The translations under genes and the position numbers were made by a program. From NCBI GenBank assembly GCA_034687125.1, contig JAQGBZ010000158.1, forward strand, positions 62,001 to 126,000: a stretch of 64,000 bases of DNA. The letters are read 5' to 3'. The notes beneath the pieces are model-generated. The model was not told the DNA's origin, did not search any database, and worked only from the letters and a program-made list of their open reading frames with translations. How positions within the stretch are numbered: the first letter of the stretch is position 1; each line of letters opens with the position of its first letter. Source of the DNA: Neelides folsomi. Taxonomy: Eukaryota > Arthropoda > Collembola > Neelipleona > Neelidae. Shown here in pieces: positions 1 to 12,143 of the stretch.

Positions 1-169
1 ATTTTTTTTTGCTTCTCCATAAACACAATAAGACACATAATTTGGTATGATCTGATAGCAATAATATCAGTCATTATTCTCATTATATAATTATATTATT
101 CATATTATAAAATAACTCACAATAATGTCATATACTGTAAGTATTAAAAAAATGAAAATAATAATTAAT

Positions 170-3100
170 TTACTTTGCCAAAATTGATGGATTCATTGGT
201 GGAATATTTTCAATATCCTTCAATTCGTTTTCACCCATCTTCAAAAGTTGTTTAAAGACTCTTCTGCATTGATCCATTTCGGCTCCATCTCGATTGATCG
301 GAAGAAGAGAAGAAGTTGAAGAAGATGATTTTAGATTTCCACTTGATTTGCTTTCTTCATCCTCAGAAGAAGTCGAAGAACCAGACGAGGAAGAAGATGA
401 CAAATTGACCTTTGGCTTCAATCCATGACGAAGGATTTGTTCAACTGGGATTGAAACCATTTCAGGTTTGCAACTTCCAATCATTTCACTTACACTTCTC
501 TTCACACCAATCTTCTTTGGAGAATCCGCTTCAGATTTCGCCTTTTGGTTCAACATTGATGGTTGTTGGACCTTGCCAATTTTTTCTCTCGCAGGTTTTA
601 TCTTCTCAGCATTTAGTTTATCATCTTCTTTGATAGCTGGTTTGTATGCAAGCAAGTTAATAAGTTGGAGTTCTTCTTTTGAAAGTTCCTGAGTTGAAAT
701 TTCATTAAATTTAACTCCCATGGATTTCTCAGCCTCGGATTTAATCCCAGTTTTGGATTCAGTCTTGGGTTGAATGATTTCAGGTTTCTCTGACTTAACC
801 AATTTGACTTCATTGGTCATTCCTATCATCACTCCCGGATTTTCAATTCGACTTGGAGGTTCTTTATTCGCTTGTTTGATGCTCCGAGTCAAATGGAGTC
901 TTTTCTTCTTAGCTGCATTTTCTTTAAACTCTTCCAATTCAATTTCCGCAACTAATTTTTCCTCCTCAGTTTTAGCCTTCATTAGTTTTAATCTAAGTGT
1001 CAAAAACATTTTCTTTCCTGCGGCTTCTTCTTCTTCTGACTTCAACAATTCAACTTCTTCATTTAAATCCTCAGCTTCTTTTTTAATGACCTTTTTCTCC
1101 CATACCATCAACGGGGCCATTTCGACATCTTCGTCCTCTTTCACTTCAGTCTTCACCTTGACTTCGTTCTTGACAACAACTCCCTCAGCAACAGACATCT
1201 GGTCCTTAGCAACAGACTGATCCTTAGCAACAGACTGATCCTTAGCAACAGCCTCATTAGATGATTTGGCAGCAATTTCTTTTCCCCTAGCAATAATTGC
1301 CTTAGCCACAGGGTTCATTGATCCAGAAGTGTCTCCAGAGGACGACGAAGAAGGTGATTTGTTCCTTCCCCTCACATGGATCTTCATCTTGATCTTGTCA
1401 GTTTTCAATTTAACGCCTTCTTCTGCCATCATTCTCATCCTCGCCGTCATTCCATCCTTTCCATCTTCTCCGCTCTCGGTGAGGATCTTGGGACGTTTCT
1501 TTTTAAGAATCCTTTGACGACGTTTACGCTTATGAGAAAATTCCACGAGATCTTCATAATCAGAAATCTCCCCTTCGTCCCGTTCTTCTTTTTCCTTCTT
1601 TATGTCTTTGACTTCCTTCTTAACATTTTCCTCCATTCCTTTTTCTTCTTTGACAGCTTTTTCATTCTTTCTAACTTTTTCATCTTTTTCTCTCTTTTCC
1701 ACTTTTACATCTTTTTCAGTCTTTTCAACTTTTACATTGTCACTATATTGAAGTTCCTCTCCAGGAAAAATTCTCTTCTTTTTCTCATTCTTCTCTTTTT
1801 TCTTCTCATTCACTTTGTCTGACTCAGCTTGAGGATTTTGGTTCTTCCGAGGTCGTCCTCGTCCACGTCCTTTCCCGCTCCCCTCCTTCACATTTTTCAC
1901 TCCGCTCACAACCTCAACTTCCTTTTTGACCTCTTTAACCTTTTTCACTTCCGCAATCATTTCAACTTCTCTATCAACATCTCGAATCATTCGAACTTCA
2001 TTGCTTTCATTTACCTCCACAATGTTCGTATCAACCCAAACTGGAATTGGAGCCAGTTCCTGTTTCCTCCGATGCGAAATCCTCACTTTCTTTCCAGGAT
2101 GTTCATAAAGCCCAGCTTCAGGATCAGCCATTTTCTTGTTTTCTTCTACTTTAACTTCGTCCTTCTTGATCGGAGCAATCATTTTCATATTGTAATGAAG
2201 TTTAGGCTTAGCAAGTTGAAATTTTTCTGCTTCATGTGCAAGAAGAAGAGCTTCAGCTTCTTTAGCTTTCCTCACAATTTCTTCATTTCGCTCCTTGGTC
2301 AATCGAAGTTCTCTTTTAGGTGGAGAAATCCTATCAAACACAACTTCACCATTCCCAGGAACAACTTCAATATTTCCAATTCCTCCTATTGGATTCACCC
2401 AAGGCTCCTGTTCCAACAATTGATTTAAAATTGGGTTGGAACGAAGGACAGCTGTAGGAATTTCTTCACAATTCCCAATTTTATCATTTCCTTCATTTGC
2501 CCTATTTTCTTCAATTTCTCCTTCTTCTTCAAGATCTCCTGCAATTGCATTTTCAATTTCCTCAGCTTCTCCGTCAATTTCCTCAGATTCTTCATCTTCT
2601 TCACTCGTAGCTTCTTCAATCCCAGCTTCTTCAATCTCAGCTTCTCTTTGGATGATTTGTGACGCAAGTTTTTGAATTTCATCAATTTGTTGAACTTTTT
2701 GAAAATCTCCAATTTCATTTCCTCCCCTTTCTTCATTCAATTGGATCTCAAGTGCTAGTTCTAATTGAGCCTTAAGCAATGTCTCAGCATATTGTTTATC
2801 ATAATCCTCTTTATGTTTCTCAAGCACTTTTTGTAGGTTAACTTCACTTGGGTGATTGAACGACCCGGGGATTTCCGCATCGGAATCGTCGTCGTCTGAC
2901 AAATTGAGTCCCCTACGTTCTTCTTTTTTTTTGTTCCTTTCCATCCAGTTCTTTACATATGCAGGTGTTTCAAGCCTCTGAAACCTGGTATGCTCACTCT
3001 CGTCGGATGAAGAACCCAAATTCACCATTTCAATATTATCCTTCTCAACTTCCACTTTGCCTTTCTCTGAAGGAATCGAAATAGCATCACCAAATTGGAT

Positions 3101-5045
3101 TTTTGCAACAGGGGGAGATTCAATTTCTTTAGTTTCCTCTTTGGTAACTTCATTCACTTCACTCACTTCTTCCCCATCGTCTTCCAAATTGGCAATATTG
3201 TTCAAATCATCCCCATCGCTCAAATAATTCGTATTGGTCAAATTTGTAATATTGTAGAAATAGTCAATGTTGTTCAAATTATTAACAGTGTTAATATATT
3301 CCATGTCATTAACATTACCCTGTTCTTTCTTCACCCCTGACACTTCTTCTTTATTCTCCTCTTGTTCTTCTGCTTCTTGGTCAACTTCAGTTCCCTGTCC
3401 GTCTTCATTAGCTTCAATTTCCTCATCAACTTCTCGTAATTTCTGCTGTTCCTCAGCTTGTCTTTCTTCAAGTGGAATTGGAATTTCAGCCCCTCTTGAA
3501 ATGAGAGTACTCTCATCCTCACTGCTGCTAACAACCAACAAATCCTCGTCCTTCTTGTCAACAGGTTTGACCAGCAAACTCTTGTCCATGTTGTCCAATT
3601 CCGAATCCTCGGATGAAGCCGAACGACGACGATGCTTCTTCCTCCCCTTTCGTTTGACTTTTTTAGTTGGACGTAAGAATTCAACTTCAGTGGGACGTGG
3701 GACAAATCCTTCAACTTCTTCATAGCGTGCCAATCGAAGTTGCAAACTGTAGATTTGTGAATCGTAGGAATGAATGGAATTATTTTGGGACTTCAATTTC
3801 CCTTCCAAAACGGTAATGTTGTTTAGAAGTCGTTCAATTTCCAATTTGTGTTGAGCTTGGCGCTGATCATTGAAATAATCAGTTTGCATATACACCAACT
3901 TGTCGGCTCTAAATTCATCCCGTTCTTGGGCCAAAGAAGCTGAGACAATTTTAAAGGCGTTCTCAACTTTCACGTTATCCTGAAGAAGGAAAATAAAATA
4001 AATTAACTTTAAATCATTTCATTGTTAGTTCGACGAATAATAAATATTTTAATTAACATTATGAATTTATTTTTCGATGTTGTGTTAGGATAGAATTTTT
4101 TAGTTTTTAAGTAAACATTTTTTAAACATACCATTCTTAATTGTTGATTTACTTCAGTCAACCGATTGTTTTCTGATAAGAGGGCACTGAGAATGTCGTG
4201 ATTTTTCCCTTCTTTCGCTTTAATTTCTTTCCGAATCTTTAAGACTGCCTTCTGTTGCCTCGAGGTGAGAAAATAAAGATTGCTAAAAATAAAAATTCCA
4301 TTATTACAATTTACAACCAGCTTCCACAAAATATTATTGTATTTAATGGCAATTATAAAAATCTTTAAAATTTAAGTTTGATCCAATTTGAAATATATAA
4401 AATAACTTATTTTCCAAATACCAAATGTATTTTTTGAGGTCTTCCTGACTGCAAATTTTGTAGTCCTCAACGGTCATCTTTTCGAGATTGTACATTGTCC
4501 TTATAACGTCAGTGACTTTGGGCTGGGCCGAAATGCCAAACAAATGCATCATTTTCTGTAAATAAATAAATGCGAAATTAGTGGATTAATTATTATTAAC
4601 ATTGTATTAATAAATTAAATTGATTTAAATTAATAATTGTTAATAATTAATATCAATATGCTTTAACCAGTATATGTGCCGGATTAACAATTTTTCTATA
4701 GGTTGTTAATGTAGGTTCTTGGATCTCCATTTTTCTTTCTTCGGGGAAGGCAATAGCAAGCGACAAATTGGGAGTTTGTGCTAGCTGTGGCTGTGGCACT
4801 TGGTTTCCCTCCCCTGTGTTCACATTCTCTTTATTTGTGTTGTTCGAAGAATAACACGCAAACTCGGGGTCAAGACATTCCAAGTCCCAAGCTTCGTATT
4901 CATATGACTCATTGGGATCCATCTCCTGACCCATGACCTCCGAGAAGTCTGGGAGTAACACGCTCTGATCATATTGATGAGAAATCCCATCTTGTTGGAG
5001 TTCGGCCACAGCCGCATTGGCGGCCTCCGAGTTCTCCTCAGCCAT
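170..5045 (-). CDS. AT-hook, coiled-coil, highly charged nuclear protein (unknown family)
   Basis: I assemble four coding exons: 5045–4668, 4555–4407, 4282–4132 and 3979–170. All have GT–AG borders and phases that join into about 1,495 residues. The start is the ATG at 5045, one base after a splice acceptor, so a 5' untranslated exon probably lies near 5157–5260. Residues about 150–320 form a Leu/Gln/Glu-rich coiled coil. A basic cluster (KKVKRKGRKKHRRR) looks like a nuclear localisation signal. Long acidic and Lys/Glu/Val-rich low-complexity stretches follow, with an AT-hook (GRGRGRPRK) near residue 930, SSSEDES-type CK2-like sites, and a VAKDQS repeat encoded by an 18-bp unit at 1204–1256. 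I do not recognise the family. Minor-groove DNA binding in the nucleus is inferred only from the AT-hook and basic tracts. The gene is head-to-head with TXNDC15. Confidence 0.8.
1204..1256 (-). repeat. 18-bp coding minisatellite (VAKDQS)
   Basis: Almost three perfect copies of an 18-bp unit (ttagcaacagactgatcc on the plus strand) lie inside the large exon of the AT-hook protein. They preserve the reading frame, so copy number could vary without breaking the gene. Confidence 0.85.
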
Positions 5046-5717
5046 CCTGAAATTGAGGAATTAGTTTAAATGTTAATTAAAACAAATAATAATAATAAGC
5101 ATGAAACATTGGTAAGGTAAATTGATAAGGTCTAATGAAAATATAATTATAATTACTTGAATTTGACCACGAGGACGCGGTCGATCTGGTCGATGCAGCC
5201 GTGGCTGCCAATCACTCAATTTCCACCAAGCTCTCGATAATTTTCCTGTCCCCAAACCAAATTCAAAATAATTACTATCAGCTCATTGCGGAAATAATTA
5301 AATTCGCTATTAATTATAAAATGTAAAATTAACGGAGGGAGAATGTTAATTATGAGATAAAGGAAGTTCGGTGTGGGGGAGCATGGCGGCGCCGTGGAGC
5401 CCGTGGCGTCCTTTCCGAACCGCCCGAATAATGAAAATTATGTGATTGCCCTCGTGCGTATAGGTTTACCAGGGGCTGGGGTCCGAGTGTCAGAGGTCGA
5501 GTAAGAGGTCAAGTAGGATCAGGGTGTTTAAATGGTCAAATTACTTACGATTGTTTGGAAGGAGTTGCACGCCGGTTTGCCTGATCGTTCTGACTTCCTT
5601 CCACAATGAAATCCGAGCGAAGAATGAGAGTGAGCAAGAGCAAACCCGAGGTGCCCCCAAGCGATCCATTCTCATTGGCCCAACATCATGTGATCTCCCT
5701 CAGCCAGAATTCAAATC
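5046..5717. promoter_or_regulatory. Shared bidirectional promoter and 5' UTR region
   Basis: This 672-bp gap separates two divergent genes. It is clearly GC-richer than its surroundings, with many CpG steps around 5160–5260 and 5380–5480. On the minus strand the sequence just before the ATG at 5045 reads TTTCAG|G, a splice acceptor. A GC-rich stretch ending in AATTCAA|GTAATT near 5157 is a good candidate for the matching 5' UTR exon. The plus-strand gene starts at 5718. Shared promoter function is inferred from orientation and composition; no TATA box was identified. Confidence 0.55.
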
Positions 5718-7491
5718 ATGGACCTCATCAATTTTCACAAATTAATTTATTTAACTTCTCTACTTTCATTTTTATTAAACGGCATTAAAGTGACCGAGCA
5801 GATTGAAGAAAATAATGTAAAGGTAAAGGAATTTGATTTAATTAAATTAAAACTTGAAAGGAATATTAAATTTCTTCTTAATTCCTACTTTAAAGTAATT
5901 TATAATTTAAGAAATTACGAATATTATGAAATTGTCACTACACTGTGTAATGATAATTTTGCTAATTTATACATTTGCTAACTAAATTAACATTTGCTGC
6001 TCTACAAGCAGCATTTATCATTTAATTTTAATATGGTTCCATTTTATAATTTATTATATAATTAACACATGGGAATTTTTCTCCAGGCTAATGAAGTCAA
6101 TGATGAATCTGACGACAATGAAGTGACGATCGAGGTTGAGAGCGAAGCTGACATCGAACGTGAGATCAAACGGAGCATCTTACAACTCCAATGGAATCAG
6201 AAGAAGGAGAGGAAAAGGGAATGGAGCCCAAGAGAAAATTCCAACACTGTCACGGCCCTTTCGACCGTCTACGAATCTCCGCTTCATGCAAAACTCCGAG
6301 TTGTGGAAGGAGGAACGAAGACGAAGTCGTACCGGGTCAAAGTTTCTTGTCTTAAAACCCCACAATTCCCATTACAAGAAACACTCGTCAATTACACTGT
6401 AGATAACAATGAGACTTTGGAGAAATTGGAATTAAAACCGATGGTGGAGGTAATTACATTAATATAAATAAATACAATTACAATTAATATAATTTTATAA
6501 TAGATATTATTATAAAACATTTTAAATATTACTTTTTAGTGTTATTATTTCCGCATACAGCTAATGATATTCTTATCTAACTAAATGAGATTAAACTAAT
6601 TGTAAATGAGATTATTGTAACTAAATGAAATTGTTTTTAGATTGTAAATGCGAGTTATTTGTTACAAAACCTCCTTTATGTCAATAACGGAGTGAAGAAT
6701 CGTGGAACGGCATCAAATTGCACACTCGTTTACTTTTATGCTCCATGGTGTCCATTCTCGGCCAAAGGAGCTCCTCATTACAATGCTTTACCAAGAGCAT
6801 TTCCTTCGCTTCGGACAGTCGCCCTCGACTCCGTTTTACATCCATCAATTAACACTTACTTTGGAATCGTTTCAGTCCCTTCTGTAAACAAAATATAATT
6901 TCTTCTAATATGACATAAACTTAATTTAACTTTCGTTTAACTCGTTTACCATTTGCAATCATGTTTGCGAATTTATTTTTGTAATCGATACTGAATGTCT
7001 TTTCTATTTTACAGATTCTTCTTTTCCATAATGGAAAAATTGTATCGAAATTCAACGACACTATTTTTACACTCACCAAATTTGCAGAATATATTCAAGC
7101 ATATACCGGTACAAATGAAAACATTTTTAATTAGTATAATTAATTAGTATAATTAATTAGCTGATTTACAGAAGTATTTAAAGTTTGTTAATTAGTTAAG
7201 TAAAGTGAATGTAATTGTATAATTAGCTTAATTGGGATTATTTTCGCTAATTTTATGCAATCCTTAGATTTAAAAAGCGAGGAGGTTTTGAACGTGACAT
7301 CGAGCGATTTCAAAGGCCCGCTACCTTCTGTGGTGAAGGAAGAAATGGACATTTGGTTGTTCGTAGCTTGGATCTTCATCATTTTCTGCTTGGGTCATTA
7401 TTTGTGCGAGTCAGAAATGTGGAGACGAATGATCGAACTCGTTCGAACAACGTGGAGGGAAGCGGAAGCTCAACACGAACACACAGACTGA
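5718..7491 (+). CDS. TXNDC15: Thioredoxin domain-containing protein 15 (TXNDC15)
   Basis: Five exons (5718–5822, 6087–6449, 6641–6883, 7015–7108, 7268–7491) join in phase into about 342 residues. The N-terminus is a hydrophobic signal sequence beginning MDLINFHKLIYLTSLL, followed by an acidic, variable segment. The thioredoxin-like domain contains FYAPWCPFSAKGAPHYNAL, where CPFS is the atypical CxxS-type active site that vertebrate TXNDC15 also has, then PRAFPSLRTVALDS. A GPLPS motif precedes one C-terminal membrane span (WLFVAWIFIIFCLGHYL), then a short charged tail. The layout matches the family: a type I endomembrane protein with a lumenal thioredoxin fold. In vertebrates TXNDC15 is needed for cilium assembly or signalling and is mutated in Meckel-Gruber-type disease. 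The loss of the second active-site cysteine argues against simple disulfide reductase activity. Confidence 0.93.
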
Positions 7492-8316
7492 ATCCAAAAA
7501 ATCATTCAAATTAACTTCAAATTACCTTCAAATTACCTCTTTTTACATCACATCAATATTTAATTATGGAATTCTTATAAATCTTTGATATTACAAGTTT
7601 CACTGAATTTAGAATTCATATTTATGTTAGAATTTATTCCAACTTTTCCATTCTTGTCAATGTAAAACTTCGAATCGCTGTTTATTAAGTTGTTGACTAT
7701 TAAATTGTGTTATTTGTTAAATGTAAATGTCAATTATGTTAAATGTGTTAAATGATGGTTAATTTGGGATTAACTTTTATGTAATTACTTAATAGTCAAT
7801 TTATAGTTTGAGATGTTTGAGAATGTTAATTGTATCGAACCTGGTTAAATGTTTTTAATAAAGGAGCGCTCTTTCGTATATTTGAGATTTCTAAAATGGA
7901 TTTTTAATAATTTACCTCATCGTTAATCAAATATAATTTGTCATTAATTTCGTCAATTAGTTACATTGTTACATAATGTAGTATATTGACATATCTAGTT
8001 TCATAGTTAAAATATTTAACTTTTACTTTATTTTATACTTTTGTATCATATTATAGATTTAACTTTCTTTTATAGCAATTGTCAGGTTTTTCACCCATGA
8101 TTACAATGGAAACATCTTTTTTTCAATTTATTTTTTCTTATTTCGATTACCCAAAACAAAAAAATTAAATCTTGGAAACAAAAAAATTTCACAAACTTAA
8201 AAAAATGAAAAAATTATCGATGGAAGATTTGAATCCTATTAAATAATTCAGTTTTGAACAAAGTTAAAATTAACTTTTAATTATCAAATTCACAATTTAA
8301 ACTTATTACCTTATTT
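7492..8316. other. TXNDC15 3' UTR and AT-rich spacer
   Basis: The stretch contains an AATAAA poly(A) signal at 7857–7862, about 370 bp after the TXNDC15 stop, followed by a T/G-rich stretch that suits cleavage. Beyond about 7900 it is plain AT-rich spacer leading to the next gene. I see no further gene or repeat. Confidence 0.6.
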
Positions 8317-9841
8317 ATGTCAAACGACGGGTCCAACATTGCCTGTGATGATGTGACCCTTGGGATTGTCGACGGATTTGACCCCGTAGCGGAATTCATT
8401 CAAAACAAGCGAGACAAGCAAAATGTGGACGAAGCATGGGCTTATATGAGAAAGCAATGTTCATCGGACAACTTATCACTCAGACCGACTTTTTCCCTCG
8501 ATCTCCTCAACGACATCGACGACGGAATCACCGGATCGTTATTTGAACTTCGACTCAAGCAAACTGAGAAAGTTAAGAACGGGACGACCAAAAAGATCAT
8601 GTCAAAGACGAGGTCCAAGAAAACAATCAACAATCGGAGTAAGGTCAAACCGGTAAAACATTTAGTGAACATTAAATTAACATTAAATTAACTAACCTTT
8701 AACTAACTTGACATAAAAATTGACTTACAATTTACATATTTAACTTTGTATTTAAACATGATCTTTAACTTGTTTAATTAGGACAAAGGGTCCGGAGAAG
8801 GAAATCGCAATTGTCATCATAATAAAAAGCCCGGACTTCAAATACGTCGTGATTCGGCTGATTGTTTGCATCGTCGTGATTTGCCATTCCCAACAGCGTT
8901 GGTCCCTTTAGAGTCAGAGGAAAAGACTCATGACAAAATGACCAACGTAGTGAGAAACGGAAAGAAAATGGTTAACGAACATTGGGGACTTGTGACCAAT
9001 AAGTTTCCATTTGAAGGAAAAATCTTCCCCGCAAAACATCTCATTAATTCATATCTAAAGAAGGACAAATCACCATTTGACCAAAAGAGAACTCAGATAA
9101 AGAAACATAGACGTAATTAATACAAATTCTTAATAATTATTTAATTAATTCACTAATTAATATATTTATTTTAAAATTGTTTAATTTTGATTATGAGTTG
9201 TGTTAATTAGTTGTTAATTTACTTTAATTCATCTAAAAACATTTGTAGGTGGATTTGCTGGTCATTATGCAAATAAAGTGATCCGAATAGAAAAGGAGTT
9301 GGAACAAAGAGGATTTGAATTCACTGACCGCCGGGATGAACCAATTTTTCGCAATACAGGTCGTGGATATGGATATGACAATCCGAGAATTTCCACATTA
9401 CTCGACTACAGAGATCATCTATCTCCAAAAGGATTCATCTGGGAAGTTCCGTCTTCCGATTTCTTCGGAAGAAAATTAACTTCACCAAGAAGACCCAAAA
9501 TTGATCCTTTTTCCCCAAGGGAAAGCGAATGGAAAAATCTCCTTACTGACAGTGGAAGATTTAATTGTTTGTACGAAAGTAAAGATGAAATGAAACGCAG
9601 AGAACATTTTTCAAATCATTTAAGATCACGTGGAACTGAAAGAATCCATGAAAAGAAAATTGACAAGGGAAGGATGGGAGAAAGAGAAAAATCTGAATTT
9701 GGTCGAATAAACGGAAATGAGCAAATTCATGAAACATCAAATGGACATTACAATTTCAAATCGTCGTTTAGGCCAATGAAAACTTTCGAACATCGACCCC
9801 CAAGACCAGACATACCAAGACCGATGCATCCCCGTAAATAA
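8317..9841 (+). CDS. Orphan basic protein, 419 residues
   Basis: Three exons (8317–8652, 8782–9112, 9249–9841) join in phases 0 and 1 into 419 residues, starting at an ATG that follows an AT-rich leader. I do not recognise the protein. It has no signal peptide or membrane span. It is rich in Lys, Arg, Asp and His. A central block (HWGLVTNKFPFEGKIFPAKH, then an arginine/lysine cluster) and the start of exon 3 (GFAGHYANKVIRIEKELEQR) look the most ordered. The C-terminus is arginine/proline-rich (RPPRPDIPRPMHPRK) and probably disordered. Codon-like composition and clean splice junctions support a real gene. AATAAA follows about 50 bp after the stop, near 9893. It is collinear with TXNDC15 upstream and the DUF-type gene downstream. 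Confidence 0.75.
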
Positions 9842-10237
9842 GATAATAATCTTAATTAAAATTCACTGCAAATGACCAAAATATTAAATTAAATAAATAA
9901 AATAATTGTTAAATATTATGTAAAAATTAGAAAATTGTATTTAAAATGTAATTATATATATTAAAATGTAAGTATATTATATAGCCTATGAGAATTAAAT
10001 AAAACATTAGCTAATGAAGATTGTCGTTCTTGATTATTTTAGGTCTTAATTTTAAAAACGTTAACTTTTTCCGTGCCTTTTTCATGTCAAATTTCTCAAT
10101 GTGCCTCAAATAAAAACTTGTAAACTTTAAGGCTAAATCAAGTTCCGAGTTTTAAATATTTTGCGGGATATTGGTGAAAATCATTTTCACTTTTCAACTC
10201 TTCACTTTCCGGAAAATCGGAATGAAAATGACAAATG
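9842..10237. other. Short intergenic spacer
   Basis: AT-rich spacer with AATAAA hexamers near 9893 and 10000 that could end the upstream transcript. The last 100 bp before 10238 are less AT-rich and probably hold the promoter and 5' UTR of the next gene. Confidence 0.5.
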
Positions 10238-11422
10238 ATGGTTAATGATCTTCCGATTCGACAATTAACTTTAAATATCACACCTTCAAAGTTCTCAATT
10301 CAAGAAGTTAACCACGATGAGAATATCCAAATTGTAAGATTATAAATTTTAACTTACCATTTTCCGTTTTCCAGTCACTTTCAACTTTCATTGATTTCCT
10401 TTAACTTTAGTTGCATTTAAATTAACAACCACACTTAATTTTTACTGTTTTATAACTACAATGTTTAAACTTTTAATTGAGTTTATTTGTAATTAAATTA
10501 AAATTAATTTATTGACACTTATTTTACACAACCTTTCAGGGCAAGAGCTGGAGCGGAACTGAGGAGGAATTTTTTTATTTCGGTGTCCAAGACGGAATTT
10601 TGACTTTCAATTCCGCCTTCTTCGGTTGGGTCTGTGGAGAATTGGAGCGGTCGACCGAATTTAGGAAAATCTTTTGCGGGCCAAACCAAAGTTGCGAAAA
10701 CGTCCAAGTCTTTCTTGTCCCTCCCTCAAGACAATTTGTAGATTTTCCTGGGTAATATTTTAATCACTTATTAAGTATTTAAATATAATTAAAACCGTTT
10801 AATTTATATTAGGATATAATTTATATTGATTTACTAAAAAAGACTTAAGGATTTAATACAATAATTTAATTAAAACAATTATATTTTAGGAATGCCATAG
10901 TCAATTGGTACATGCGAGAAAGACAAGGATTGGAATATGTTCTTTCTTGGATGTCGACACTCGGCGGGGCTTTTTCTTCTCTTGGAGACGCCTCCGACGC
11001 ATTTGTAATAATAAATTACATTTAACAATTAATTAACAATTAGCTTGAATTATTTAACATAGTTTTAATTATAACATTTTATGGTTAAATTTTTAAAGGC
11101 CGAGAAAGCGGGTCGAACTTCATGGCGTCAGTTGATGGTCGCTGAGCGTCTTGGGGATTCTGAACTTGCTGTCCGTTGTCGTTTGTACGCTTCGCTCAGT
11201 TTGATCCAACGCGGATATTTGCACGATGCGAAGATAATTCTTAGAAGAGAATACGATGCGGCTTGTAAGGAAAATAAAGACATTCGGTTAAAAAGGATGT
11301 GTCTGGGGATTTGGGCAAAGATGAAATTCGCCTCGATGAATCTTCCTCACAAAATGAGGAAAAGACTCGAACCTGTCACTAAAAACATTTCTAACGAAAT
11401 TAAAACTGATTTAAAATCCTAA
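10238..11422 (+). CDS. Conserved uncharacterised protein, 248 residues
   Basis: Four exons (10238–10333, 10540–10751, 10890–11004, 11099–11422) join in phases 0, 2 and 0 into 248 residues. I chose the ATG at 10238 because it is the only one leading into the open frame of exon 2. The C-terminal half (YMRERQGLEYVLSWMSTLGG, then AFSSLGD, RLGDSELAVRCRLYASLSL and IQRGYLHDAK) resembles a widespread eukaryotic family of unknown function, which I recall as Pfam DUF4807. I cannot confirm that assignment. The pattern of paired helices with regular Ala/Leu/Gly spacing suggests a small helical-repeat fold. There is no signal peptide or membrane segment. A poly(A) signal, AATAAA, lies near 11543. Confidence 0.8.
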
Positions 11423-11666
11423 AACCCTTTCGTTCGCTTTCTTATTTTATTAGTCATTGAAACATTTTTTGAAACATATTAACATTTTCAACCATTCAAC
11501 ATTTTAAATGTAATTCATAGAAACCTTTTGTTTTTCACTAATTAATAAAAGATAAAATTAAATATTTACATTATACTAAAAATAACAATTTTTTGAATTT
11601 AATCATATTACTTTTTTACTATAAATTGTTTAAATTATATGATAATAGTATATAAAAACATTTGAT

Positions 11667-11848
11667 ATGTCATTTTCCAAATCGTCCCAATTGATCTTTG
11701 AGAAACTCGATGGGGGATTTGAAGTTTACAAGAAACGATTGGAGAAGTTGGAAAAAGACAAAGAAACCCGTTTGGTCATTTTTGACTTCAAAGGGTCGGC
11801 TCAAGAAAACGGGCTGAGTTGGTGCATTGAATGTCTGGAGTTGGAAAA
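11667..11848 (+). pseudogene. TXNDC17 (TRP14)-like fragment, truncated
   Basis: About 60 residues beginning MSFSKSSQLIFEKLDGGFEV resemble the N-terminal half of TXNDC17/TRP14, a cytosolic thioredoxin-like reductase. The segment GLSWCIECLELE matches the conserved GKSWCPDC active-site region, with both cysteines kept (CIEC). The reading frame then runs straight into sequence whose opposite strand encodes a mariner transposase C-terminus, and the rest of the thioredoxin fold (the cis-proline region) is absent downstream. I therefore read it as a truncated copy. It could instead be a first exon whose partners lie elsewhere, but I see no splice donor at the point where the similarity ends. Confidence 0.55.
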
Positions 11849-11849
11849 A

Positions 11850-12143
11850 AGAAGGAAAGAGTTTGATGCAAAATTTGAAATTTGGGCTCCATTCGCTTCA
11901 ATACAAAGCTGCAGACCTTCGACAGCTTCACACGCTCTTCGGCAAATTTCAACCGGGATTTCATCAAAAACCTCAATGATGGCTGCTTTTAATTCTCCAA
12001 GCGTTGAAACATTTATAGTTTATAGTTTGCTCTATACCTTTTTAATACATTGCCCATCGAACACTCATATTTAAAGATTTCTATATCTCTTCATTATGTT
12101 ATATGCGATGGAGAAAGGGGACCAATTTTAGACTCACCCTGTA
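11850..12143 (-). mobile_element. Mariner-type transposon remnant
   Basis: On the minus strand, positions about 11990–11860 encode LKAAIIEVFDEIPVEICRRA followed by CEAVEGLQLCIEANGAQIS, the typical C-terminal end of a mariner transposase. The right edge (about 12111–12143) reads from outside as TACAGGGTGAGTCTAAAATT, a mariner-like terminal inverted repeat, followed by TA. Only about 100 bp separate this end from C-terminal coding sequence, so most of the transposase has been deleted. The other terminal repeat is not seen; the element runs into the TXNDC17-like fragment. Confidence 0.75.

Noticed and set aside
5383..5445. Short open frame beginning ATGGCGGCGCCGTGG in the shared promoter
   Set aside because: Only 20 codons, in a CpG-rich promoter; at most an upstream open frame.
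5524..5788. Two longer frames starting before the chosen TXNDC15 start
   Set aside because: They are out of frame with the signal peptide and with exon 2; the frame from 5718 gives both a signal peptide and correct splicing.
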